Below, one piece after another: positions 1 through 10,318 of a stretch of 64,000 nucleotides of DNA. Below the pieces are notes generated by a model that saw only the letters and a program-made list of their open reading frames with translations, was not told where the DNA came from and searched no databases. This stretch comes from Tigriopus japonicus. Lineage: Eukaryota; Arthropoda; Copepoda; Harpacticoida; Harpacticidae. Position numbers and translations under genes: made by a program. Within the stretch, counting starts at the first letter, position 1. Each line of letters starts with the position of its first letter. The stretch lies in the NCBI GenBank assembly GCA_010645155.1, contig JAAGOF010000206.1, positions 346,564 through 410,563 on the forward strand. Reading direction: 5' to 3'.

Positions 1-2560
1 ACAAATACAAATAATCAAGCCTCCTGTTCTGATAGCATCAAAGAAAAAATATATTTTTTATTCATACTTGAGTGTCAATTTGCAAAAAATTGACAGTTTA
101 AACCCAAAATACTATGATTTGGATTATTGAGTAAATTTCACATCATAATTTCAACTGGCTTGTTAAGACATGAAGTGGCATCACTTGAGAATCGCTTTAT
201 GCAGTTGTAAACATAGTGTCTCTTTCTAAATGTTTGTGGCCTAATTAAAAACTTCATTGGCAAGAAATATCATCATCTTGATTCACATAAGTGCCTGTGT
301 CCAAGGATTTTCTAGCACCAGTGACCAAGCAGGTGCATCAAGATACTTTTAAAACTGCAGAATTGGTGGTTTTAAATGATCAAAAGAATTGTTTTGGTGA
401 AGTGTAAATCAGTGCTTCAAATGACTTCTAATTGTGATACTTTTTCATCCATAGAGGGTTTGCACCTTCATTTTTTTCTTGGTAAGGATTGATTTTTTTC
501 TCTTTTGCATTTGAAGATACAAGGGAAGACTTGTTTTGCTTTAGCCCAAACCACATAGCTCAACAGAGAGAGAGATAGAGTGAGTACTGACCCCAATTTT
601 CATACTATTTGACAAGTTTCACTTTTGACCAGAATGATCAAACGACTAGGTGGAATGGTGTAATGCCACATGTGTGAAAAACACAAGGCTTGAAATAGAT
701 GTAAAATTTGAAATACTTTTTGAAAAATTAGTTTCTCAAACAGTGACTAATAAAGTTCCCTTAAGTTGAGAATATCTTATTGCTTGGAAGATATTTCATA
801 CTTCAGAACTTGATCTTCCCTGGTACAAAGATACTTGTGTCTACTTGCCTCTTGGATTCTAATGAAAAACAAAGCTAAGAAGAAAGTAACATATATAACT
901 AATCAACCCTTAGATAGTTATATTTTTCACTTGTACTTCTAGGACTTATCTTGAAGTTGTAATAGCAAAATGTGTTCCTTATTGTGTGCAAGTTTAAATG
1001 AGCATGCTGATGTGTTTGAAAACTGGAAGTGAATTCACATACCTTTCACACCTAACTAAGGGGGACAGTGTAATCCTACCAATGTGAAAAACACTAAGGC
1101 TTGAAATGGTTGTTAAATTTGAAATACTTTTTTAATTTAGTAGTTTCCCAAGCAAGGACTTATTCATTCCCCTTAAGTTGGGAACTTGAAAATAGCTGTT
1201 ACTTTGATACTTGATTTTCCATGATGAGACCTGACACAAGACCTATTTGTGTCTAATTGCTTCTTGGATTCCAATAAAAAAGCAAAGCTATGAAGAAAAA
1301 TATCACATAACTAACTAAACACCTCAAGGCAGTGATCTCTTTCATGTGCACCCATATGACTTTTTCTAAAGTTGTGATATGAAAATGTGTTCTGATTGTG
1401 TGCAAGTTCAATGAGCATGCTCAAATGTATGAAAGTTGTAAGTGATTTTTACATGCCTTTAAGGAAAGTGCTATCCTTTAACATTAGAGGCATGAAAGGT
1501 TAAAGCAATCCAAACCAAAAAATCAGCTCTGAACCTCATATAGTGTCAAAATAAGTGTTGTGGTAGAGGATGAACTAAATTGGTAAATAGAAATAATGAA
1601 TTTGATTCAAACAATGAATTTATTGGAAAATGTGTCTTGAGTTTAAGTGTATTGTTATTAATGTAACTGAAATTAGGAAAAATAATCTGATTGATGTCAA
1701 GTTGCCATTAATTGTGCTCTGTGTTTAATATTGCTTTGGAATTTAGTGGAAAACCAATTTTGAGTTTGATGTATTTTATTAATTTGACTGAAATCAAAGA
1801 GAAGTAATTTGATTGATATGCAATTTCAAATCAAACATTTCAACATGTACTTAAATAACTTACCAAAACACCTTTCCAAGCAAATTTTCTCAATTTCTTT
1901 GTATTTGTAGGTAAAGAAAACTAAGTCTTTATAACCTTTTGTGAGGTTCCCATACAATAAACCAACTTTTAGAAGTGGCAGTTTTGGAGAGATAAAAGAA
2001 TTATCTTCAAGGGAGTATAAGCACATGAAAGAGGCATTATCTAATTTCATAAAGATTTACTTAACATGTTTTAAATCACATTAATGTGATTTCACATAGT
2101 CGATTCAAAGACTATGTACTTATGATAGTTTGAACCAATTAAGCACTTGCAACAATGTACTTATAATTTATTTGGGAATGCATTTCTAGACAAATTTGCC
2201 TTCTGCATTATAACTACCCATAAGACATATGTTCCAATGTAAAGTCAAGTTTTGTTCATTTGAAACATCTTTACATGATCATAGGTTGGAAAGTCTTTTG
2301 CCAATAAGTAGACACCACAAATCGTTTTTACATGTGTCCTAAACACTGATAAAATTATTAGAAAGAGTAGCAACATAAACAGAAGTACAGTAAGCCTTGA
2401 GTGACACCTTCACTGTTTACAATATTATTGTATGACATACTTTTAAACCATTTGTGCATGAATGGTTGAACCAGTCATACTTTAAAACTCTTACATAGTC
2501 CTTTGGTTTAAAAAGCAATGTTTCATTCATTATTTAAAGGAATTATTCCAGCACTTAAGT
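1..2560. other. AT-rich intergenic DNA, no gene seen
   Basis: No open frame with protein-like composition or paired splice sites is visible on either strand. The stretch is AT-rich and internally repetitive: a tandem duplication at 645-1470 is listed separately, and 1590-1830 contains two weakly similar ~110-bp units that share the words 'gaatttattggaaaa', 'taactgaaat' and 'tgattgat'. Confidence 0.6.
645..1470. repeat. tandem direct duplication, two ~410-bp units
   Basis: Unit 1 runs about 645-1050 and unit 2 about 1055-1470. They align over their whole length, with shared blocks such as 'aaggcttgaaat', 'tttgaaatactttt', 'cccttaagttg', 'cttcttggattc'-like text, 'gtgtgcaagtt' and 'aatgagcatgct'. 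Identity by eye is roughly 75-80 percent with small indels, so the duplication is old. No coding potential is seen. Confidence 0.75.
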
Positions 2561-2636
2561 TGTATTTCAATCGGCCTGCTCTCGGTCAGGCAAAATCAAA
2601 TCTGGCTTCCGACCAACGTCCATATCTCTAGAGGTC

Positions 2637-2692
2637 CATGCTCTATCCTAACCCAGGATTTGAGGTTAGTTGTAGCGATCGTAGAGGTACCA
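2637..2692 (+). pseudogene. non-LTR retrotransposon fragment (3' part of RT ORF)
   Basis: A short stretch translates to LYPNPGFEVSCSDRRG, which matches the same segment in the longer LINE copies here (LCPNLGFEISCSESRG on the minus strand near 4170-4230, LCPNPGIEYTLSDRRG near 29290). Only about 18 codons survive. The fragment joins directly to the hAT-like remnant that follows. Confidence 0.6.
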
Positions 2693-2694
2693 TT

Positions 2695-2869
2695 TGAGGT
2701 GCTCCTTGAAGATTACTTCAGCATGATTGACTATTTATGTACGTATATAGGGTCGTTAGTAAAAAGAAATTTGGCGAAAATCTGGCGATTTTTTAACTGA
2801 GTTGGCGAATTCTGGCGAATTTCGGTGGCAAATCTGGCGATAAGAGCCGTCGAAGACCTGGCAACCCTG
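2695..2869 (-). mobile_element. truncated hAT-like element with TGGCGA words
   Basis: The right edge is the terminal motif GGCAACCCTG at 2860-2869, the reverse complement of CAGGGTTGCC found at the ends of other elements here. The interior repeats the words 'tggcgaa' and 'ctggcgat'. The whole segment aligns in reverse complement with 28175-28355, including the non-word tail 'gattacttcagcat'. The other end is lost at the junction with a LINE fragment. Just outside is CTGGAGAG; the equivalent site in the related copy at 8440 reads CTGGAGTC, compatible with an insertion here. Confidence 0.6.
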
Positions 2870-2872
2870 CTG

Positions 2873-3823
2873 GAGAGTCTAACATTTGAAAATGGACATA
2901 TATATGCCAATGCCAAGCGTTTTAAACACTCGAGGATAAAAATGCCGATTTTAGCATAATGAGCATGTCATATACGTCTCAATGCAATACCGCAAAAGTT
3001 CTTGTATCAAAATTGTATCTTCTGCCACCCGAAATATAAGTTTGCCCGCCTTTTTATTGCAAATAAAAATCATGACAGGAAAAGTAGGAACAAAAAGTGT
3101 TTTGTAGCGCATCAGACGATTAATGTGTTTATTGTCCATGAAAGAAAATTGTAGCAAATTGAAACTGAAAATTGTCAAGATTGGATTGAACTAGGTTGAT
3201 TGTTGGCTCTTGGTGAATATATTGACGAACTTGTTGAACTCACATTGGTACTTGGATAGTCAGTAATGGCTTTCGAACTGTAGAAAGCACGGACTCAATC
3301 ATTGGCCAACTTCCTCATTTAAATATAAAATAGTCCACCACTTAAATCGATGAAACATGGACGAAAGGAAGGGTATAAGCTGTATGAACCCATTTCTTGG
3401 CATCCCACGGTTTTCTTTGCATCACGAGGTCAATAAAACTGTGATGTCACATCACATAAGAGCGTGGGCTGAAGTTTCTCTTTTTAAGTCCTTATAAACT
3501 TCATTTTGTGGCCCACTAACAAACTGCCGATTGACTCTAAATTGATCTCAACAGGTGGAATGAGTTCGATCAGTTTTAAGCTTTATTTTGAAGACTATGT
3601 ACAAGTTCCTTGAGTTTTGGTTGTTTCTTGATGGCAATGAAGCACTCGTAGAACTGCTTTCTGTTGAGAAAATACGCACTTTTCAACTCCATGGAATCAC
3701 AAGAGCCACCCACAAAGGCCAAAAGCCATCTTTGGGTACATATTTCCAACATTTTGGTGGAAAAATACTCGAGTAAAGCAGACGTCCTCATTTTGTTTTT
3801 TAGACCATCATGGCTGACTAAGA
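2873..3823 (-). repeat. dispersed repeat, arm 1 of 0.95-kb inverted pair
   Basis: This segment aligns as reverse complement with 7545-8448 from end to end: outer ends share 'gtctaacatttgaaaatg' and inner ends share 'ggctgactaa'. Identity by eye is about 85-90 percent. The arm is cut at its inner end by a LINE 3' end near 3823 and bordered outside by the hAT-like end at 2869. Confidence 0.8.
3576..3791 (-). pseudogene. coding vestige inside dispersed repeat (unknown protein)
   Basis: A 71-codon open frame begins MRTSALLEYFS and contains GSCDSMELK and RKQFYECF. The partner arm carries the same frame at 7508-7777. Between the two copies the DNA is about 90 percent identical but the peptides only about 80 percent, so most substitutions change amino acids. 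This is what decay without selection looks like. I do not recognise the protein; a transposon-encoded origin is an inference from its being in a dispersed repeat. Confidence 0.4.
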
Positions 3824-4895
3824 TTTTTCAATAACGCTACAAGGAATGGGATTCCTTGTAAAGAGAGTTAATCATTAATATAGTTTCAATAATTAATGTT
3901 TATATGAAATTTGATCTACCAATAAGTTACTGTTGGCAGATCTGTACAACCCTTGAATAGTGGGTTGGTCAGGAATAGCTTTTAAAAAATTGTTCAATCC
4001 TGCCTTAAATGCTCTTAGAGGATCAGCTCCTACATATTCCCGACGAAGACTAATGGGTAACAAATTGAGCAATGAAGGAGCCCGATAAAGAAGAGAGGAG
4101 GACTTCATTGTTCGAATTAGCCTTGACTCCTTAGGATTTGGAGGTGCTCTCAGAACGCACGTAAAACCTCTACTTTCGCTACAACTGATCTCAAATCCTA
4201 GGTTAGGACAGAGCCCATGAATTAAAAACATACAGTATCAGATACCTTTCATACCTTCTCTGAGTACTGTACAGCCCTAACTTCTTGAGCCTCTCCCAAA
4301 GCGAGACCTCTCCCATTCTTGTGATGTTTCTAGTAAAACATCTTTGGACCTGCTCGACCTTTTGCAAACCTGTCGACCTCATTGGAGCCCACATGGGTGA
4401 GGCATATTCAAGATGAGGCTGAAGAATCGACTTCTACAGAGTTAAAATCGTAACACTATCTCTGGACTTGAAAGTGCGATAGATCCAGCCACATGTTTGA
4501 AATGCCTTCCCCACTTTCAACTGGATATGCTCATCAAACTTTCCATCATCTTGGACCCCAAGTCCCTCATGGGCGATACTTGCTCAATATCACAACTTCC
4601 ATTGTCCTTGAGCGGAACATCTAATTTTGACGCCCCATACGTCATTGTGCAGAATTTCATCCGTTCAATGCCATATTACTCTGACCAACCCAAGAGTAGA
4701 TTTTCTCCAAGTCCTCAACTAAACATTTTGAGTCCTGGCCATTCCTTCCACAAACTAATTTTGTGTCATCAGCATATGAAGAAATACTGGCTTTGTTCTA
4801 AACTTCTGGAGAGGAGCAATAAAGAGAATAAACAAGAGTGGACCTAAGAGTGAACCTTGTGGAACACCTGACTTGACATCATACATGCCGCTAAA
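3824..4895 (-). pseudogene. LINE (non-LTR) reverse transcriptase relic, 5'-truncated
   Basis: Read on the minus strand, the sequence starts inside the reverse transcriptase at SGMYDVKSGVPQGS, continues through LGPLLFILFIAPLQ, loses frame before the YADD region, and ends with the C-terminal IPDQPTIQG and DQISYKH segments. Several frameshifts and stops break it. The 3' non-coding tail contains a small palindrome (AAGGAA...TTCCTT) that also follows the LINE copy ending at 29607. The 5' truncation and tail are typical of target-primed insertion. The family resembles CR1/L2/jockey-like elements; the exact clade cannot be set from this. Confidence 0.85.
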
Positions 4896-5742
4896 AGAAC
4901 ATTTAAAAATAACATTTATTAAAACTGAATACACACTGAAAATGCATATTTTTGAAAAACTATGTTTCCATTGATTTCAGTACATTTGGTTAGGTTTGCA
5001 AATGAAAATTAAAAAAAAAATGTTTAACAGGTGTGTCTTCGTATTTTGCGAGAATTCGATGTTTCTCGAAGGACCATGGTCAAATGAACCAAAATTGATT
5101 TTTAAAACCTTATTGAATTTTACAAAATTTGCATTGAGGACTTGCCAATATTACCTTTCCATAATTCAAAAGCCACGTTTCGAAAAATTGTATTTTAGTG
5201 TGTTTTCGGAAATAATATATATTATTTTGACATGCTATGACAAAATATAGCAGAATGAAGAATTTTTATTTTATCTTGTGACATCAAAAATTTATATCAT
5301 TTGCTTGGAAATTTGAGTTTTCATATACTCGGAACGTTTTTTCGCTCTTTTGGGCCAAAAAATGAACCGGTTAAACTCAAATAACTCAGCAGCTGAGCAA
5401 CATATTTTCAAGCAATTTCGATTCAAATGGTATCTAAATCTGCTCTAAAAGTGTACCGACTAGATTTTCAAAAAATAATTTATTTAATAGGTTTTTAGAT
5501 ATATAACTTTTAATCCAGACCTGACTTTGAGAAACTCAGTAAATCAAAGCTGTTCCTCTTGGTTTCCTGAGCCCGAATCACATTTCATCGTGTTTGGGAA
5601 TTTCTCTACAAACTTGATATGATTTTTTCAGTACCGTGTAAGGTTAATTTGATGAAGATTGGCTTTGGACAGCTCAGGTTAGTTTAGGTGTTTTAGAATA
5701 AATAGGCCTATTAACGTTGTATTTTCCCCATTAACTAACAGT
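4896..5742. other. AT-rich intergenic DNA, nothing identified
   Basis: I see no coding frame with splice signals, no terminal repeats and no clear internal repetition. An 84-codon frame at 4996-5250 is low-complexity and has no supporting signals. Confidence 0.5.
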
Positions 5743-6222
5743 GTAATAACAAGGGGTGCAGATTTTTGGCAAATAAAACATGCCTTTTAGGCCCAAAAAA
5801 TGGCAAATAAAATGGCAAATAGACACAAAAAATTACCGAAATATAGCAAAACTAGCCTCTAAATTCGGAAAATGAGCATTATGTTTTACCAACAATAAAA
5901 TGGAATGCAAGTGTATGAAGATATAATAGAAAATATTTTGAGACCGTTGAATAATAAATAAATCCTGAAAAAAACTATTTTGGCCAAAAATTTCTTTTGC
6001 CTATTTTTTTGACAAAAAAAAACAATTTTTCTTTGATGTAGCCAAAAACGACAAATTTTGTATTCAATTGCCCTAAAACCGACCAATTTTGTATTTATTT
6101 GCCCAAAAATGGCAAATAAATACAAAAATGGCAAATAAGCTTTAAAAGCTAGCAAATAGCAAATACACATGTTTTTGGGCATAAAATCTTATTTGCCTGA
6201 AATCTGCACCCCTAGTAATAAC
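5743..6222. mobile_element. hAT-like MITE with 8-bp target duplication, GGCAAATAAA words
   Basis: The element spans 5751-6214. Its ends are inverted: AAGGGGTGCAGATTT on the left and, as reverse complement, TAGGGGTGCAGATTT on the right, extending to 23 matches of 26. It is flanked by a perfect 8-bp direct repeat GTAATAAC (5743-5750 and 6215-6222), the signature of hAT insertion. The interior contains many copies of 'ggcaaataaa' and its complement, with no transposase. A second copy of the family is at 24729-25517. Confidence 0.85.
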
Positions 6223-7500
6223 AACAACATAAACTAACCAAACATTACCTTGCCTAAAAACAAACTTATCAGTCCCCTATTGTTGCTTCCTGTGTCCCTG
6301 ACACTGAGTTTGTCAGGCTCTTTAAATCCACCTAAAAACAAACGAAAGGAAACATCAAAGGAAAGAGGAATCAATAGAACAAAAACGATAGAAAAATCAT
6401 GACGGCGAAAAGATAAAGCTAAAAACTAACAGATCAGAAGACTCAGTTCAAAGTCCAGGAAATATAGATTTTCGAGAAATAAACCAAAGCATGCATTTTA
6501 AACCTTTTCTTGCAGTAATTTGAGACCAAGTGGATAGTATTTACTTTGATTTTGGAACAAATGAGAGCTCTTGCTCCTTTGAGCAAGGACATGAACTCTT
6601 AGTAAATGAATTGAAATAAAAAAATGTTATTATAAAAGTAGTTTTGCTCCAATCAAAAGGATACTTTCCTTCATTGGTTTAAAACTAAAAAATACAAATG
6701 AAAGAAGGCTCTCCTTAAGTTCGATTTCAACCAATAATTGCACTTACACCCCAATAAGAAAGCTTTTTTCCAAAATTTGAGGCAAAATATTTTCAAATTT
6801 TAATTATATTTTAACACTTGACATCCAATCGACCCCCAACAAGTCTTTCTATCTTTGGAATTGATGTTTAATATGCTATCAACCAAATTGGAAAGTGTGG
6901 ACGACTTATGGATTTTCCACAGTTTTAAGGTGTATTTCTTATGCAAAAATGGAAGTGAATGGTCGCAATTTCATGAGCTCTTGAATCGTGTTGGACTGAA
7001 TTATGTCGGTTCTTTTTTGTTGGAGATGTTTTCAAACTACTCCCCTTTCTCCAGAACCAAGTAAAACTTACTTCATGCCATTCAGGTTTTTTACCATGAT
7101 TTAAAGCGGTCTAGAACACTGCATGAAAAAGGCACGTCAGCATTGAAGAGATTTGAAGAGGAAGGCTGCTAGCAATAACTGTCATTACGATAAATCATTC
7201 ACCTGGATCACAGAGAGTTCGGAGGATTTTTTTCAAATTCCTGTCCCACTCAAAATTGACATCTTTTTTAAATTTTTTATCTCATGTCTTCAGGCTTTCT
7301 CGAAATGAACAAGACATAGAAATTGTCTTAGGGTGGCCAAATGCAGACTAGTTATGCGACATTCAAATTTTCCAAAAGATTTCTAAATTATGAAACGATC
7401 TTTTGGTAACCTGAAAAGTTTAGGAAATAAAGACATAGTTTTACGTAAGTGTTCACTTTTTGTTTTGCTTAATCATGGACACTGTTGGTTAACTCCGGCT
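6223..7500. repeat. intergenic DNA with a dispersed repeat at 6840-7070
   Basis: The segment 6840-7070 aligns with 17705-17940 (shared words 'atgctatc', 'accaaattg', 'tgagctctt', 'ctcccctttctc'), so it is a dispersed repeat. A 69-codon frame in the first copy is broken in the second and has no known match. Nothing else is seen in this stretch. Confidence 0.55.
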
Positions 7501-7507
7501 TTCTGTA

Positions 7508-8448
7508 TTGGACTACAGAAATGTTTTGAATCTGTTACGTTGTAGTCAGACTGAAATTTTAGTCAGCCATGATGGTCTAGAAAACAAAATGAGGACGTCT
7601 GCTTTACTCGAGTATTTTTCCATCAAAATGATGGAAAAATATACCCAAATATGGCTTTTTGCCTTTGTGAGTGGCTCTTGTGATTCCGTGGAGTTAAAAA
7701 GGGCTTATTTTCTCATCAGAAAGCAGTTCTACGAGTGCTTCAATGCCATCAAGAAACAATCAAAACTCGAGGAATAAAACTTGTCCATGGTCTTCAAAAT
7801 AAAGCTTACAACTGATCTAACTCATTCCATTTGTTGTGATCAATTTAGAGTCAATCGGCAGTTTGTTGGTGGGCCACAAAACGAAGTTTATAAGGACTTA
7901 AAAAGAGGAACTTCAGACCACGCTCTTAAGTGATGTGTCATCACGGTTTTGTTGACCTGATGATGCAAAGGAAGCCGTGGGATGCCAAGAAATGGGTTCA
8001 AACAGCTCATACCCTTCCTTTCGTCCATGTTCCATCGATTTAAGTGGTGGACTATCTTATACTTATGTGAGGAAGTTGGCCGATGATCGAGCCCTTCCTT
8101 TCTACAGTTCGAAAGCCATTGCTGACTATCCAAGTAACAATGTATGGTCAACAAGTTCGTTAATATATTCACCAAGAGCCAGCAATCAACCCAATTCAAG
8201 CCAATCCCGACTATTTTCAGTTTCAATTTGCTAAAATTTTCTTTTATGGACAATAAACTCATTAATCGTCTATTGCGCGATAAAACACTTTTTGTTCCTA
8301 CTTTTCCCGTCATTTGGTACAAGACCTTTTGTAGTATTACGTCGACACGTGTATGACATGCTCTTTATGCTAAAATCGGCATTTTTTATCCTCGAGTGTT
8401 AAAAACGCTTGGCATTGGCATGTGCCCATTTTCAAATGTTAGACTCCA
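7508..8448 (+). repeat. dispersed repeat, arm 2 of 0.95-kb inverted pair
   Basis: Reverse-complement partner of 2873-3823. It carries an 89-codon frame at 7508-7777 with SALLEYFS, GSCDSVELK and RKQFYECF, ending in TAA where the partner copy reads on. Another short frame at 8144-8356 shares FSFMDNK and KTLFVPTFPV with the other arm. The inner end extends about 40 bp beyond where arm 1 is cut by a LINE, so this copy shows the uninterrupted sequence. Confidence 0.75.
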
Positions 8449-9600
8449 GATTATTTGTCCAATTGAGGGTTGCCAATTTGTATCGATCAGAGTTCAAAAG
8501 TTAGGTCAGGGTCAGAAAATAAAAAGATTGCCATTTCAATGCTTTAGCGATGAAAAAGTCATTTGGAAATTTATGGTTCATAATAAAGTGCTCAAAAGGG
8601 CTTGTTTTTTTCCGCCCCAAAAATACTGAAATATTGGTTAGAAGTAAGATCGATTTGGCAGGCCTGGAATATTTCAGGGTTCAAAATTATTTGATTATTA
8701 GCAAAATATGATAGAAAAAATGTAATAAAATGAGTCGTACAGGAATTTGATATTTTGTGTACAAGTAGAGGACTAACAAAGAAGTTGTGTGAATCTAGTG
8801 GCTTGCATTGCCAACAACATTTGTCTTAAAACCAACCGGCGCCCAACGTGAAGGGCAATTGATATCAATGTGACACTTCCTGTTCCAGCAATAAATTATC
8901 ACTTATTCGTCTTTACATTACAACCTAAAATAATCTAAACCATCCTAGAAGCTTTTGGAGGGACATTAGATGTTTGATCATGTCAAACTGTCCACACATT
9001 ATTGTAATATTTAGGTTCAAAGTATAAGAAAGACACAACTTTTGTGTCAGAGTATATTGTCACTCTCATTTGTACTTCATTTTTGTGCAGTTTGATTTGT
9101 ACTTTTTCAGCACAATATTTCCAACACCATATTGCTTTTATGTTACAGCCAAAATAAACACTCATCTAACACAAATGTACTTTGAAGATAAAAGGATCTT
9201 AAAAATAGTCAAATCTGGATATAAAAGTATTTAGATTAAAATGAAAAAGAAAATATTAGTTTGCTCATCATCAGAAAACAAAACAGAACATCTCTTTATA
9301 CAAGAATCACATTTGATTTGAGAATAATATTACTAAAAAAGACAAAATTCTTACTTTGAAACTTTAACTGTAGAAACTACTGACCAATTTTTGAAATTGA
9401 GTTCATCCAGGAATGTAAGCTTTCTTTGTTTTCATTAAAAAATCCGCAAAGCAACAAGAAGTGTTTTTATAAAGTGTTTGTGACTTATTTTTTAGCCGTT
9501 TTTGCTTCTTCAGAAGATCGAACATCAACTCTTTATTTCTTGGATTCATTCTAACTTTATAGCTGGTATGTTAAGCGGGCCCCAAGGTGTGCTAGTAGCA
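8449..9600. repeat. intergenic DNA with a dispersed repeat at 8820-9070
   Basis: The segment 8820-9070 aligns with 17960-18190: both contain 'ccagcaataa', 'ttaggttcaaagtat', 'gacacaactt' and 'gtgtcag'. The order relative to the 6840/17705 repeat is the same at both loci, suggesting one larger dispersed element interrupted here by other insertions. No gene is seen. Confidence 0.55.
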
Positions 9601-9699
9601 TTGACTTCAAGTCAACTTCAAGTAGACCTTCTCACTATTTGACGCAAAGTGGTCTTCCCCTGGGCAAGGAGAACCTATGGAAGAAACTGGTGGTGGCAG

Positions 9700-10005
9700 T
9701 AGGATGGTGCGAGCTGCCACACAGCTAATGTTACCCAGGAGTTCCTCCAGAGAGAGACACCATGGTTCATCCCCAAGGACATGTGGCCTCCACATTCACC
9801 GGACCTATCCCCGATGGACTACGCCTCGTTTGGGCACTTGAAGGGCATCCTCTCAGGCACCAAGTACACCTCTAACAACCAACTCAAGGCAGCCATTAAG
9901 AACGCCTGAGCCAACCTAGATCAGAGCTTCGTGAAGAACAGTTGTGCGAAGTTCCGGTCAAGGGTGGAGGCCACTTTTGTAGCAAATGGCGCTCATTTTG
10001 AGTAA
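9700..10005 (+). pseudogene. Tc1/mariner transposase relic (DD37D, maT-like)
   Basis: Reading from 9700, with a TAG where Gln is expected, the frame gives DGASCHTANVTQEF, then WPPHSPDLSPMDY and ends at TAA 10003-10005. A second internal TGA interrupts it at about codon 70. The catalytic second Asp (in the QDGA motif) and third Asp (in SPMDY) are separated by 37 residues, matching the DD37D group of the IS630-Tc1-mariner superfamily, which has the WPP-SPDL-P-DY signature. Only the C-terminal third remains; the DNA just upstream no longer reads as transposase. A foldback MITE with TA flanks lies 25 bp downstream. Confidence 0.85.
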
Positions 10006-10027
10006 TTTTGTGGCTATTTGCCAAATC

Positions 10028-10318
10028 AATAGCTGAGTTTATATACCCTGTGACAACTTGAGTTGTGACAGAAATTTTACGTTACCACACGCCGTTGGTT
10101 TCATTTGCAAACACGAAAGTACGTAAGTTGCCACAAGAAATCGTTCAAAGAAAGCTAAACTTGTAAACCCCGTCGCAAAACTCTTTCACAACTTTTGCCA
10201 CAGGATTTCTTGTCCTAACTTATGTACTTTCTAGTTTGCAATTGAAGTCAATGGCGTGTGGTAGCAAAAAATTTCTGTCACAACTCAAGTTGTCACAGGG
10301 TATATAAACTCAGCTACT
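10028..10318. mobile_element. foldback MITE with ~100-bp inverted arms and TA flanks
   Basis: The left arm begins GCTGAGTTTATATACCCTGT and the right arm is its reverse complement ending at 10314. The arms stay alignable for about 110 bp (shared CAACTTGAGTTGTGACAGAA, ACCACACGCC, CACAAGAAATC), leaving a loop of about 60 bp. Both ends abut TA, as expected for Tc1/mariner or related MITEs. Its position beside the mariner relic may be coincidence or common origin. Confidence 0.85.
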
